Below, piece by piece: positions 10,438 to 21,392 of a DNA stretch of 64,000 nucleotides. This DNA is from Drosophila persimilis (Eukaryota > Arthropoda > Insecta > Diptera > Drosophilidae). The DNA is taken from assembly GCF_003286085.1 (NCBI RefSeq), contig NW_020825565.1, forward strand, positions 18,920-82,919. The letters are read 5' to 3'. Below the pieces are notes generated by a model, which saw only the letters and a list, made by a program, of their open reading frames with translations, was not told where the DNA came from and searched no databases. Within the stretch, counting starts at the first letter, position 1. The number at the start of each line of letters is the position of its first letter. Made by a program: the position numbers and the translations under genes.

Positions 10438-11001
10438 ATGATCACCACCCGTATCGCCAACCCACACGCGGTCTGCAGCCGTTGCGGAGAAGCTGGACAT
10501 GCTGCCCGCGACTGCACCAACCCATCGATCCTCTTCTGTTGGGAATGCGGCAAGCGCGGAACACGCACTGTGGACTGTTGCCGTCACAACAACGACCTGC
10601 GAGAGGCGTGCGTCCAGATCCTCCTGGCCGACTGCTGCGCACGCGAGATAACTCAGATCTTGCTAGCGCGCGTCCGACTAGACGAGCGGGATGTTCAGAT
10701 GCCGGTCTTAGTACTATCGAATACGCTCGAACAAGTCATTGTGGAGATGGATTTGCTATGCGCCACCGACACGATGATACAGTGCGGCACCACACGCCTC
10801 CTCCATCAAGGTCACCAACGCCCCAACATCTCAAACACGCCGATGATCACCGCCTGCCAAGTACACACCCCAGGACCCATGAACTCCAGACCCCCGCCTC
10901 CGACGAATCCCCCGAAACGAAATGAGACACAAGCACAAGAAACGAGGAACACAAAACCCACGGCAGCAATGACGCACACTAGCCCCACGCCTAGCCGATA
11001 A
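10438..11001 (+). pseudogene. Osvaldo-like nucleocapsid zinc knuckles fused by deletion to protease end
   Basis: 187-codon frame. It has a first CCHC knuckle (CSRCGEAGHAARDC) and a second whose His is Thr (CWECGKRGTRTVDC), so the second cannot bind zinc normally. Right after it, HNNDLREACVQILL begins the C-terminal part of a retropepsin (VIVEMDLLCATD flap/helix region). The active-site DTGA segment, present in the minus-strand copies (55700-55740), is deleted here. The remainder is a proline/threonine-rich linker. Confidence 0.75.
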
Positions 11002-11430
11002 ACCAAAAATCAACCAAAGCAACGAAGAAAGCGAGCCGGTCCTCCGAGGCAACCGACGCGGTTCCACCAACGAAGGGAAAGGAATGCAGGACGCCCCTCC
11101 AGAAGACAGACCACCGAGAGAGGCTCAGCTTACCATTCTTACGATAATCGAGCGTGAAGAATCTCAACCACAGTAACGACCTGCAGAAATTCCGCGATCG
11201 CGAGCCCGAAGAACCCACCGACCTACATGAGAATGCTGACGTCGACGAGGAAAGCAACGAGACATCAACCCGACGCCCCAACCACGGCACCGAGTAGTCA
11301 GTCACGACCATGCACCCCACGAATTAGCTGACGGAGCGAAGAGAACGCGGAAATCCCAACGCAGACCACAGAAGAAACATGACGCCGAGCCACAACTGGC
11401 GACACCGCCGATGAGGAGTTTCCCAAATAA
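11002..11430 (+). other. Osvaldo-like protease-RT spacer remnant
   Basis: No open reading of note; a polar, acidic linker can be read with stops. The sequence is colinear with inverted copies at 47364-47800, 54833-55265 and 61146-61580. It ends ...GAGTTTCCCAAATAAA at a DINE-1, the same insertion point as in those copies. RT, RNase H and integrase are absent. Confidence 0.6.
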
Positions 11431-12413
11431 AACGAGGGGGGGGGGGAACGTTGTGAGTTGCTGCGGACACCGCAACTGTACGGTTATACCCGATACTAAG
11501 TCAGTATGGCTCTCCTCCGGCAGACGCCGCTAATATTAAACGACACGACAAAGAGTGCGTGCGAGAGAGACAGAAAATCAGTCTGAGCGTGACGTCGGGC
11601 GCTGCGTAGCCAGTGGAAATTGATTTGTTCCTTTTGGCTACAAAAATGAACCGATCTGATCCAGATCCAGCAACCGGATAGATATGGTCATTCTCTATGA
11701 TTCTGCGTTTTTTTAGTTTTCTCGAATCTGCAATATTGTGGGTGCAACAGATTTTCGTCCTTTGTGTGGGCGGAAGGGGGTGTGGCGAAATTTTGAAACA
11801 AACTCGTCTCGGTCCGATATATTAGGAGTGTGGATACCAAATTTGGTTGCTCTAGCTTTTATAGTCTCTGAGATCTAGGCGCTAATGTTTTACTCTAAGC
11901 AAAGCCGCCTATGCTACGTGTGTGTTAGAAAAAGACAGGGCGAGGTAAAATAAAATTGTTTACTTGATGCTGGCTATAATAATAATACGATCCAATTCAG
12001 ATACTGCAGTCTAAAAGATATGGTCATTCGCTACGATTCTTCGTTTTTGGTTTTCTCGTATATTTAAAATTGTGGATGCCACAGATTTTCGCCCTTTGTG
12101 GGGGCGGAAGTGGGCGGGGCAAAGTTTTGAAATATTTTTGTAGCAGTGACATATCACAGAAGTCTGGATCCAAAACATCGTTGCTCTGGCTCTTATAGTC
12201 TTTGAGCATTAGGCGCTGAAGGGGACGGACAGACGGACAGACGGACGGACGGACAGACGTACAGACAGACATGGCTCAATCGACTCGGCTATTGATGCTG
12301 ATCAAGAATATATATACTTTATGGGGTCGGAAACGATTCCTTCTGGACGTTACACACATCCACTTTTACCACAAATCTAATATACCCAATACTCATTTTG
12401 AGTATCGGGTATA
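11431..12413 (-). mobile_element. DINE-1 with flanks from two different elements
   Basis: Minus-strand copy, 983 bp, with a short internal deletion (about 11770-11780, where two G-rich blocks are fused) and an expanded G-run near its 3' end. The left flank is Osvaldo-like spacer. The right flank (12414-12442) belongs to the gypsy-B LTR. In the X copies the same insertion point has a different other side (Osvaldo-like env leader), so this copy marks a recombination junction. Confidence 0.85.
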
Positions 12414-12442
12414 AAAAAGGTTTTATTCTTTCACTTAAACTT
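12414..12442 (-). repeat. Outer fragment of the gypsy-B 3' LTR, including the LINE target duplication
   Basis: The 13-bp TTCACTTAAACTT at 12430-12442 is repeated at 17975-17987 on the other side of the LINE. The bases between the DINE-1 and this duplication are thus the outer part of the interrupted LTR. They are too short to identify on their own. Confidence 0.6.
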
Positions 12443-12925
12443 GGCCGTCTGCCATCGGGTGCTACAGGGGGACAAACGGATGACGGGTCGGCTCGCACAA
12501 CTGTGAACTCGGAACTGGGGCGCAGCCGCTCCGGTTAGTAATACCCGGTGCGGTCTGCGTCTCACACCCCCCCTAGGACACAGAGGGTTGCGAGCGAACC
12601 GTCACCCGCCGTAACTGTGCACACCGGTGGAAGTGCGACTATACTCTCCCCGTGAGGGCGGCTGGAAACAGGTCCTAGCACGGTCATGTCTCTGCTAGGA
12701 TGCTGGCGAATGGTAGTCGGGCGGAGAGAAGAAAACTCTCAGTGAAATTACCCCAATCCAAGGTGACACTGTTATATGCCGAGGGATGCATGGCCGGGGG
12801 GGTGCCCGGTCGCTAATATGCGGACTCTGGATACCTGCCGACCTCCAGTTTAAATCAGGCTTCCCGGGGCAAGCGGGCTATGCCTCGGGTGACCATCCCC
12901 TTCCCGCCTACTCGTGGGAATAACT
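12443..12925 (+). other. LINE 5' UTR
   Basis: GC-rich leader starting GGCCGTCTGCC directly after the target duplication. I see no open reading frame of interest. A full 5' end suggests the element was copied completely. Confidence 0.6.
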
Positions 12926-14328
12926 ATGCCAAATAATAATAAAAATATAAAAACAAACAAAGCCGCAAAGGAGCTCGGTACTCCTCTTAAAGTACCGGAG
13001 GGACAAGCCAATCCCTCTGCACTGAGTCGGTCCACCGTCTTCAGGCAGCAGCCGCAGCGAGGGGGGGCCCGAAAAGCCAATCGGGTCCTTCCAAGTCGGG
13101 TGGCTCCAAGGGCGAAGCGGATACCGGGGTGGCTGCCAAGCAGAGCGTAATCGCGGCTGGTAAGCGCACCGGGACCGAAGAACCCTTGGGACCCCCGGCG
13201 GGCAGCGTCTCTGCACCACGGGGAGGAAAGCCGTCGTACCAGGACAGGAGACGAGCGGCCTTCATCCTGTCCAACGAAGACCCGAATTTCAAGGCGTCAG
13301 CCGAAGGAAAGGAGCAGAGGCTGTGGGCCTGCTCAATCCTTCCTCTGTTCCAGCCAGCCAAAGCCGGAAAGGGCGCAGACAAAGCCCCCAACAAGCGGCA
13401 ACGTTCAGCGGAGGACCCCGCAAATCAGCCAGGTCAAGCCCAGCAAGCCAAGCGGGTGAAGACCCACCTCACGAACCGGTCGTTCGCTGAGGTGGCGAGG
13501 GGCAAGACCCTGATCGGTGTCCTGGACAGGGGCGCCGAGGACGGCCATGTCCCCCGCGATAAGTGGCACCTGGTGGAGAACGAGCTCCAGGACCGGTTCC
13601 TGCTGGAACTGGAGGAGAACGGCGGACCACCGCCAAAGTGTGAGGACGCAGGGTGGCATCAAGGCAAGGTGAAAGCCATCGCCTGCCAAGACGCTCGCTC
13701 TGCGGCCCTCTACATGAAGGCGGTGGCGGCCCTAAAAGAGGTCTATCCAGGGGCAAAACTGGAGGCCGTGAAGTGGGAAGATGTCCCTAGTCGCCCGAGA
13801 GCAAGAGCGTGGGTCTCGGCTAAGCCTGCAGAGCCTGAGAAGATCCTCAGGTTACTGCAGGTCTGCAACCCCCACCTTCCTACAGCCGATTGGAAGGTGG
13901 CAAAGGTGGAGGATATCCAAGGGCAGAGGCGCCAGATTATCCTCGTCCTAAATGAGGAATCAATAGATCTCCTCGCAAAGTCGGACGGTGTAGTGGATTA
14001 TGGCTATAAGAAGGTCACCATATCCACGTACAAGTCCGATCGCAAGGGCAGGCAAGCGGAGGTCGAGCCAGACCCGGAGCTGCCGGAGATCCTGAAAGAG
14101 GGGGCCTCGTGCGAGGAAGATAACCCGGCGTCGGATGCGGCGTCCATGATGTCGGACGACATCCTGGACGACTACGCGTTCGACGAGAGCGACCTAGCCA
14201 GAGGTCTCAGCCATATCGTTGTCGGGGAGGAGCCGGAGTCCCCTGACAGCGATCCAGAAGTAACAATGGTGCAGGCGAGCCTCAGGAATGTCGTTGATGC
14301 TCCTGTAGATAAACCTCCACCATTGTAA
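12926..14328 (+). pseudogene. LINE ORF1 (nucleic-acid-binding protein), one frameshift
   Basis: The likely start is ATG 12926 (MPNNNKNIKTNKAAKELG). This frame shifts at a G7 run near 13061-13067 into the long frame open to 14328, together about 467 codons. The early part is basic and Gly/Ala/Pro-rich. The middle (residues about 170-340, WHLVENELQDRFLLEL... onward) looks like the RNA-binding fold typical of LOA-type ORF1. The C-terminus is acidic (SDDILDDYAFDESD). I see no CCHC knuckles, unlike jockey and I ORF1. The role is RNA packaging and chaperoning by family analogy. Confidence 0.65.
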
Positions 14329-17300
14329 GGCAGCATGCGCTGCTCTACTGCTCCACCTGGCCAAGGGTGGAGCCGACATAGTCCTCATTCAGGAGCCCTG
14401 GATCCTCGGAAACAGGGTCTCCGGTCTGAGGACTTCTGACTACAAGCTATATGTAGCTGAAACCACAGGTAAAACTCGTACCTGCATTCTTGCAAAAAGA
14501 GAGTTGCACTTATTTTTGCTCCCAAATTTCAGCAATGAAGACCACACCGCAGTGAGCCTCGAAGGCCAGGAGCGCTCACTGAGGATCTGCTCCGCATACA
14601 TGGGGCATGAACAACCAGACTCCCCTCCACACGCGCCTCTCCGGGCTCTAATCGCAGACTGCTCGGCCAAGGACATCGGCCTAATTGTGGGGTGTGATGC
14701 CAATGCACATCACTGTCAGTGGGGAAGCACTGACACAAACGAAAGGGGTGAGTACCTTTTCAGTTACTTACTGACCACACAGATGGTCTTATTAAACCGG
14801 GGTAGTGATCCCACCTTTATCATTAAAAACCGCAAGGAGGTCCTGGACCTCACGCTTGCCTCTCATGAGATACAGCGTAACATTGTATCCTGGAGGGTCC
14901 TGGAAGAGCACTCCTTCTCGGACCACAGGTACGTGGAAACTGTCTTCTCCTTCTCAGTGCCGAAGCCAGTCCGATTCCGGAACATCAGGCGGACAAACTG
15001 GACTCGGTATTCTGACTACCTCTGTCGTGTTCTCCCTGAGCCCCCATCTGAGGAGGAGTTCTCCGCGGAGGCCACGACTCGTCTTCTTAAGATCTTTACC
15101 GACGCCTGCAATAAGGCGCTCGACAAAGCATGCCCCTCTGGCAAGAACAGAGGCCGGAAGAAACCTGAATGGTGGAATCCGAAACTGGGTGAACTCCGGA
15201 AAGCCTCCCGGAGACTCTTCAATAAAGCTAAGGCTGAAAACGTTGAGCAAAACTGGGCCGAGTACAAAGCCAGTCTGTCAACCTACAACAAAGAACTTAG
15301 AAAAGCCAAACGCGCCTCCTGGCGTAAGTTCTGCAGCGAAATCGAGAGTAACTCAGAAGCCTCACGCTTGCGCAGAGTTCTCTCGAAGACAACACCCACC
15401 CTGGGCTACTTGAAGAACACCGACCAGTCGTGGACTACGTCCAGCGAGGAGTCGCTAAATCTTCTCCTAAATACCCACTTCCCTGGCTGCGATGAAAACA
15501 GACCCAACTACCTCGCGCCTCCTTCCGTCGCCTCAAATGCCATCCTGAGACTGCTAAGCCAGGAGAACATTTCCTGGGCGATCAGAAGTTTTAAACCCTA
15601 CAAGTCCGCGGGGCCAGACGGCATTTTCCCTGCCCAACTGATTCACGCGGGACACAAAGCCATTAACTGGCTCAAAATAATTTACGAGGGAATCTTCTCC
15701 CACGGGTGCATTCCTGACACCTGGCTTCAGGCAAGCCCTCGCACACTGCCCCAAAAGATTTCAGACCCATAAGTCTATCGTCTTTTCTTCTAAGGGCGAT
15801 GGAGCGGCTCCTGGGGCTGCATCTAACGGCGTGCATTCCGTCCAGTCTGATCTCAGACTCCCAGCATGCCTATCGGAAGGGAAGATCCACCGAAACGGCC
15901 CTACACTCGATCACATCGATCATCGAAGCGTCCCTTAATTTTAAGGAGTACACCCTAGTAGCCTTCCTCGACATAGAAGGCGCCTTTAACAACATCCTTC
16001 CGACCGCCATCACGGGCGCACTGACGGATCTGGGCGTTGACTCCAGGACGGTGAGCTTGATCGATCAGATGCTACAATGCAGGACGGTTGAGGCATCACT
16101 GGGGACGTCAACGTGTGCCAGATTTGTCAGCAGAGGCACACCGCAGGGCGGAGTCCTCTCGCCCCTCCTATGGAACGTGGCAGTGAATACCCTGCTGCGG
16201 GAGATAGAGGGGGGTGGCTGCCGCGTGGTGGCGTACGCGGACGACGTTGCCATAGCATTCTCCGGAAAATTTCCGCAGACGTTGTGTGAGTGCATGACAA
16301 GTACTCTCACGAAAATGTCGATATGGGCAGACAAATGCGGGTTAGGCGTCAACCCGTCTAAAACGGAACTGGTGCTTTTCACTAGGAAGTACAAAGTTCC
16401 GGCACTGATTCCCCCAAGACTATGTGGGGAAACGCTAGTCTTCAGCAACAACGCCAAGTATCTTGGGCTAATCCTCGATAGAAAGCTCGATTGGAAATTG
16501 AGCATAGAGGATAGAGTAAAGAAGGCCACAGTGGCCCTCTATACTTGCAGGAAAGCCATCGGACTAAAATGGGGAATGACCCCATATATAGTTCGGTGGC
16601 TCTACACCGCCATCATACGACCAATCATGCTCTATGGAGTGGTGGTATGGTGGCCAGCCCTGGACAAAAGGACAGGCCTCAATAAACTCAGCAGAGTTCA
16701 ACTTATGGCAGAGCTATGCATAACTGGCGGGCTACGCACTACTCCAGGGGAAGCCCTGGATACTGTGCTGGACCTCCTCCCGGTTGATCTCATGGGAAAG
16801 AAGGTGGCAACACTTTCCGCCCTCCGAATGAGAGAAGCCAGACTGTGGAAAGCATCCGCGGTTGGGCACTCGGGAATCCTGATGAGACTCCCGCAATTAC
16901 CAGAGAGGACAGATTACTGTATCCCCAGTGATCACCTCTCGACGCCCTTCCAGGTATCAATCCCATCTAGGGAGGACTGGGAGATGGGCGAACCAGGGCC
17001 TGCTAATGCGGTCCACTTCTACACTGATGGCTCAAAGCTAGACGGCCGCGTAGGAGGCGGAGTCTACTGCAGCGAGCTGAACATCAGTCATTGCTTCAGG
17101 CTCCCGGATCACTGTAGTGTGTTCCAAGCGGAGGTTGAAGCCATCAAGGAGGCCATTTCGATCGTCTCCAAACTACTCCTAGATACGCACACTAACGTCT
17201 TCTCGGACAGCCAAGCAGCTATCAAAGCTCTAGGCTCAATATCGTCGAACTCAGCGACTGTAAATGACTGCCGCACGTCTCTGCACGAGATCGCAGAGCA

Positions 17301-17806
17301 GTTAGATCTCTTCCGACGAGCTAGCCAGGCAGGGTACTACGATTCCTCTCCTATCGGAGAGGGAGTAAGTAGCGATGCCCTTGGCTACGTGCAGGCTCCT
17401 AACGCACGAATTGTTCGAGCAAAATGCCAATAGGAGATGGCAGCAAACCGTTTCCTGTAAAGTCTCAAGATTGATATGGCCATATCGATCGAAGAAGCGC
17501 TCAGCAGAGCTGTATAAACTCAGCAGAGCACAGTGCTCTGCAGTTACTAGAGCCATTACGGGACACTGGCAGATCGGCACTCACGCCTCTAGACTGTCAA
17601 TCCCTCATAACGACTTCTGCAGGAGTTGTCGCGACGAGGAGAAGGAGGAATCGGTCCCCCACTTCTTCTGCCACTGCCCAGCCCTTGGAAATCGTCGTCT
17701 TCGTATTCTCGGGGCCGCTTTCCTCACGGACATTTCGGACCTATCCGTAATCAAACCAGGGACCTTGTCCAAATACATCCAAGCCACCGGATGGGACTGC
17801 CCTTAA
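14300..17806 (+). pseudogene. LINE ORF2: endonuclease, reverse transcriptase, RNase H
   Basis: ORF2 overlaps the end of ORF1 in another frame. The APE-type endonuclease begins INLHHCKAACAALL, with ADIVLIQEPW, GCDANAHH and the SDHRYVE catalytic motif near 14930. That frame runs to 15772 and shifts at an A-run into 15799-17433: RT with AFLDIEGAFN, GTPQGGVLSP and the YADD pair at about 16230-16241, then RNase H with FYTDGSK near 17025. A further shift and lost segment near 17300 lead to the C-terminal frame ending 17806, with a CRSC...H...C motif. In-frame stops lie near 14306 and 17370. The element cannot move by itself. Confidence 0.85.
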
Positions 17807-17974
17807 CCTGCAGTAGTATGCTCTCACGGTTCGGGCAACGCGAAGGGGCACATGCCCATGCGGCAACACAACGGACCTGTTTATAGGTCCAAGTGAGCTT
17901 GGGGGCGGGAGGCTCTTATCCCCCCCCCCCCCCCCCCCCCCCCCTCCCGGCTACCGCTTTAACCTAACCTAACC
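17807..17974 (+). other. LINE 3' UTR with C25 tract and CCTAA tail
   Basis: After the ORF2 stop there is a 3' UTR with a 25-base C homopolymer at 17920-17944, then CTCCCGGCTACC and a tail AACCTAACCTAACC directly before the target duplication. Short tandem tails replace poly-A in I and some LOA-type LINEs. The C-run length may be unstable. Confidence 0.75.
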
Positions 17975-17987
17975 TTCACTTAAACTT
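17975..17987. repeat. 13-bp target-site duplication of the LINE
   Basis: TTCACTTAAACTT, identical to 12430-12442. The pair brackets the LINE exactly and defines both ends. Confidence 0.92.
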
Positions 17988-18575
17988 AGCGTACATTGGT
18001 TAGTTATTTCCCCGACGATGACTGAGGTCCGCTGCCTTGAATGGAATTAACTTTGGTTGAATTCTCCGACGGTGTCGCGATTGACGTTTGTCTTGAACAG
18101 AACTGACTTGCCTTCTTAGTTGTAGACTATTTATATTATGATGCTCGGTTTGGGATTCGGATTTGGCTTCGGAGATGGAGTACGTGACTCGATCGATATG
18201 TGGGAAAGGCGGCTTTTGATGAAAGGCTTCCGCTGCGTATGATCGGTGTTGCACTTGGGGGTGGCTGAGAATAGGGCCTCTGATTGGTCAGCTACGATGG
18301 CGCGGTTCTTGAGAATCGATTAGTAATTGATCTCTGAAGAGTGGCGTGATTCTAGTGCGGCTGGATTCTAGTGCGGCATCTATTGTTTTATGTTCAACTT
18401 CTAGCTTAGGGTGTTTGTTTACATTGCCTGCAATCGGCTACGCGTGGTCCATTTCGAGCGTGAGATTGTTTATGGGGTTTCGAAGCTGAGGGTGTCGGAT
18501 TGTTTATAGTATTGTGGGTACAGGGTAATAGACATAGACAAGGGTATGCGGAGCATGGACTATAGATATGTCACT
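17988..18575 (-). repeat. gypsy-B 3' LTR (main part)
   Basis: Read on the minus strand the LTR starts at 18575 with AGTGACATATC, like 17.6/297-type LTRs (AGTGAC/AGTTA starts). A purine run GGGGG lies just before it at 18576-18581 and env ends at 18603. Its first ~297 bp match 41575-41871 (5' LTR of the same provirus). The LTR is interrupted near its end by the LINE and continues at 12414-12442, giving about 617 bp in all. Confidence 0.8.
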
Positions 18576-18602
18576 CCCCCATTGTTAGATTTAAGCCTGT
18601 CC

Positions 18603-18956
18603 TCAGGCGATTATCCTTGGATATAGTTCAGGTGCGTCTAAAACTGTGCCTGCTGGGAATTCCTCGTCTTCGTCTAAGGATGTTTCTGTGTGCGGGTCGG
18701 TTTTAGGCTTATTGCTTTTACTTAGATTAAACAATTTGTAGCTTAATCCTATTATGATTATGACAAATAGTAGTATTAAGCTTACATCTAATACATTATT
18801 TAATCGCGTATTTTCTATTACGATTTCTTTGGTTTGCAAATAAGACAGTGGTTTAATTTTTGTTACGTTATTGTTGATGTATATGATTTATGCAAATTCT
18901 GTTATTGAGTTGGATATTAAGAATTCGTTTAATTGTACACTGCAATTATGTATTTT
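18603..18956 (-). pseudogene. gypsy-B env, C-terminal membrane anchor
   Basis: The minus-strand frame ends at 18603. It has a hydrophobic stretch of about 20 residues (LILLFVIIIIGLSYKLF) followed by a short polar tail (TDPHTETSLDEDEEF), as in the cytoplasmic end of errantivirus envelope proteins. A frame change near 18890 separates it from the preceding ectodomain piece. The ectodomain continues beyond the DINE-1 at 19545. Confidence 0.75.
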
Positions 18957-19544
18957 TATACCCGATACTCAAAATGAGTATTGGGGTATATTAGATTTGT
19001 GGTAAAAGTGGATGTGTGTAACGTCCAGAAGGAATCGTTTCCGACCCCATAAAGTGTATATATTCTTGGTCAGCATCAATAGCCGAGTCGATTGACTCAA
19101 AGTGCTCAAAGACTAAAAGAGCTAGAGCAACGATGTTTTGGATCCACTTCCGCACTTCTGTTAGATCTCACTATAAAACGTATATTTTAAAATTTCGCAC
19201 CACCCCCTTCCGCCCACACAAAGGACGAAAATCTTTTGCATTCCCAATATTGCAGATTCGAGTAAACTAAAAACGCAGAATCATAGAAAATGACCAAATC
19301 TATCCGGTTGCTGAATCTGGATCAGATCGGATCATTTTGGTAGCCAAAGAGAACAAATCAATTTCCACTGGCTACGCAGCGCCCGACGTCACGCTCAGAC
19401 TGATTTTCTGTCTCTCTCGCACGCACTCTTCGTCGTGTCGCTTAATATTAGCGCCGTCTGCCGGAGGAGAGCCATACTGACTTAGTATCGGGTATAACTG
19501 TAGAGTTGCGGTGTCCGCAGCAACTCACAACGTTCCCCCTCGTT
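18957..19544 (+). mobile_element. DINE-1, internally deleted, in gypsy-B env
   Basis: Plus-strand copy of only 588 bp. Both ends are present (TATACCC at 18957; hairpin and CCCCCTCGTT at 19544), but the (GTCY)n array and the central blocks are missing (joins near 19095 and 19150). Env sequence continues on both sides, so it is a simple insertion into env. Confidence 0.9.
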
Positions 19545-19642
19545 ATTAATGCGTTACCTTCTACTTTTATTTCTTGGTTTAAGCAATCTTGGTTTAATAT
19601 GGTTTTTGGTAATTTCCAAGTTAACAATATATTGGGTTCTAT
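19545..19642 (-). pseudogene. gypsy-B env fragment between DINE-1 and P-like element
   Basis: Minus-strand reading gives LLTWKLPKTILNQD, continuing the ectodomain from 24031 rightward and leading to the anchor piece at 18956. The last seven bases, GTTCTAT (19636-19642), are the target duplication of the P-like element. Confidence 0.7.
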
Positions 19643-19660
19643 CAAAGACTATACAATACC

Positions 19661-21392
19661 GATCAAGTCCCTCCAGCCTGGGTTCGAAAATACTGCTATC
19701 GATTTAGTTCGAAAAATTTGCTGCGAACTAAAGATAAGAAATGACGTCGAAGTAGTGCTGATGATGGATGAGATGGCAATAAGAAGAGAGCTTCGCTATA
19801 ATGAAAAGCTTGATATTATTGACGGATTTGAGCACAACGGATTTGAAAGAACGTCACGAATTGCCAAGCAAGTGTGTGTGTTTATGTTCAAATCTATTTT
19901 TTCAAAAACTAGTTCGCTATTAAACTACTTTGCTTCGGAAAATGGATTGACCTCTGATCATCTTTGCGAAATCGTTAAAAGAAACATTAGCATCCTTCAC
20001 AGCCTTGGCGTTTCTGTTAAAGTTTTGGTTTGTGATCAAGGTTCCACAAATAGAAAATGTTTCAATAATTTAGGCGCAACCATAGAAAACCCGTTTTTTG
20101 AATATGAAAATCAAAAATTTTTTTGTATGTACGATTTTCCTCATCTCATTAAATCCTTAAGAAATGGGCTGCTCACTTGTGATCTCTCTTCTCCTGATGG
20201 CATTGTTAGTTTTAAAGTTGTTCAAGAGCTGTGGGAGATGGAGGAGCACGCAGGAACTAAAATGTGCCCTAAATTATGTCGGCATCATATATACCCAAAT
20301 TCGTTCGAAAAAATGCGTGTTAAGTTTGCTACGCAAATTTTCAGCAGAACTGTTCAAGCTGCTATTAAAACCGTTTGCGAAACTGTTGGATTTAAAAACA
20401 GCACATATCAAGTTTCCTTATCCACAGCCGAATTTATAAATAAAATAGACCAGATATTTGACTGCATGAATAGTGGTTCATTATATGCGGATAATGTGTA
20501 CAGATCTGCGATACAGCTTAACAATGTACCCCACAAATTCATTCAATTTTTTTTAAGCTATATTAAAGACGTAAATTTTGTGGATTCGAAGAAACGTGTT
20601 TATTTTCTTGACGGCATACAGATTACATTAAAATCCCTTATTTTACTTGCTGATGAACTTTTAACGAATTCAGATAAGATTTTTATTATGACAAAATCGC
20701 TCAACCAGGACAAACTGGAAAACACATTTGCAGTCGTGAGGCAAAAGGGTGGCAATAATACCAATCCCTTTGTAGCGGAAATTAATAATATTTTCGCAAG
20801 AATTTTAAATATAAAAATAGTTAGTTCGTCCGACTTTGGGAATTGTGAAGCTGATTTTGAAGAAGGAGCCGCTGTCCAAGCGTGCATTGAGGGTGTTTTT
20901 AACGAGTCAAATAATTTGAAAGTTGAGCATCCTAATGATCATGATGAGTTGCTTTCAAAGCTCGATTTTGATGGTAGTGGTTTTGAAAATTATTTCGAGA
21001 AGGACTCCTTTAAAACCTCAAAAGAAATAAACATCGAAGTAGCGTCTATGAGATATTTTGTGGGCTATGCGGCTTTTAAGACCATTCCAAGGCTTAACTG
21101 CGAAACTTGCTCCAATTGTATGAGAAAGGAGGATGAAGTTATTACTGTGCCTAGTGAACTGTTCATTTTTTACAAAAATTATCAGAAATTGACAGATTTT
21201 GGTAGCCTAATTGCTCCTTCCGATTGCCTCATGGAAGTAAGCAAGAAGCACATTTTAATTTTTTGTAAGTTTTTTGAAATTGGTCCTCAAAAAGTTGGCA
21301 TTAAAAATCTAATTTTAAAAGCATGTCAAGATGAGACTCCTCTTTGGTTTACAGGCGAATGTCGTGAGCATAAAATGGCTCTATTAGATTTT
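19661..21392 (+). pseudogene. P-superfamily transposase, catalytic core without N-terminal THAP domain
   Basis: One open frame of about 577 codons from the TIR to the DINE-1. Candidate catalytic residues of the RNase H-like fold are visible: Asp in LMMDEMAI (19767), Asp in VCDQGSTN (20034), and the Asp and Glu in NQDKLENTF (20709, 20718), with YDFPHLIKSLRNGLL between. This order matches P element and THAP9-type transposases. The N-terminal THAP DNA-binding domain and leucine zipper are missing because of the 5' deletion. The C-terminus is cut by a DINE-1, which supplies a stop after TRYSK (21413). There is no intron. Nearest family by layout: Hoppel/ProtoP. Confidence 0.85.

Larger units (their letters stand above)
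12443..17974 (+). mobile_element. LOA/Bilbo-like non-LTR retrotransposon, near full length
   Basis: A 5.5 kb LINE flanked by perfect 13-bp target duplications (12430-12442 and 17975-17987). It has a ~480-bp 5' UTR, ORF1, ORF2 with endonuclease, RT, RNase H and a C-terminal Cys/His motif, then a 3' end with a C25 tract and AACCTAACCTAACC instead of poly-A. RNase H after RT and the ORF1/ORF2 layout fit the LOA or I/R1-related clades. Bilbo and TRIM of the obscura group are the closest candidates I know, but this is from memory. Several frameshifts make it inactive. Confidence 0.8.

Noticed and set aside
10171..10587. Long minus-strand frames opposite Osvaldo-like gag
   Set aside because: GC-rich antisense shadows; the plus strand has zinc-knuckle motifs and the correct order after the PBS.
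13405..13756. Minus-strand frames of 94-95 codons in the LINE
   Set aside because: Antisense to ORF1, with no domain or start signal.
17920..17974. Telomeric repeat array
   Set aside because: Only two to three CCTAA units are present and they sit exactly between the LINE body and its target duplication, so they are the LINE tail.
18000..18254. 84-codon minus-strand frame in the gypsy-B LTR
   Set aside because: It lies inside the LTR, is not repeated in a coding context, and has no recognisable domain.
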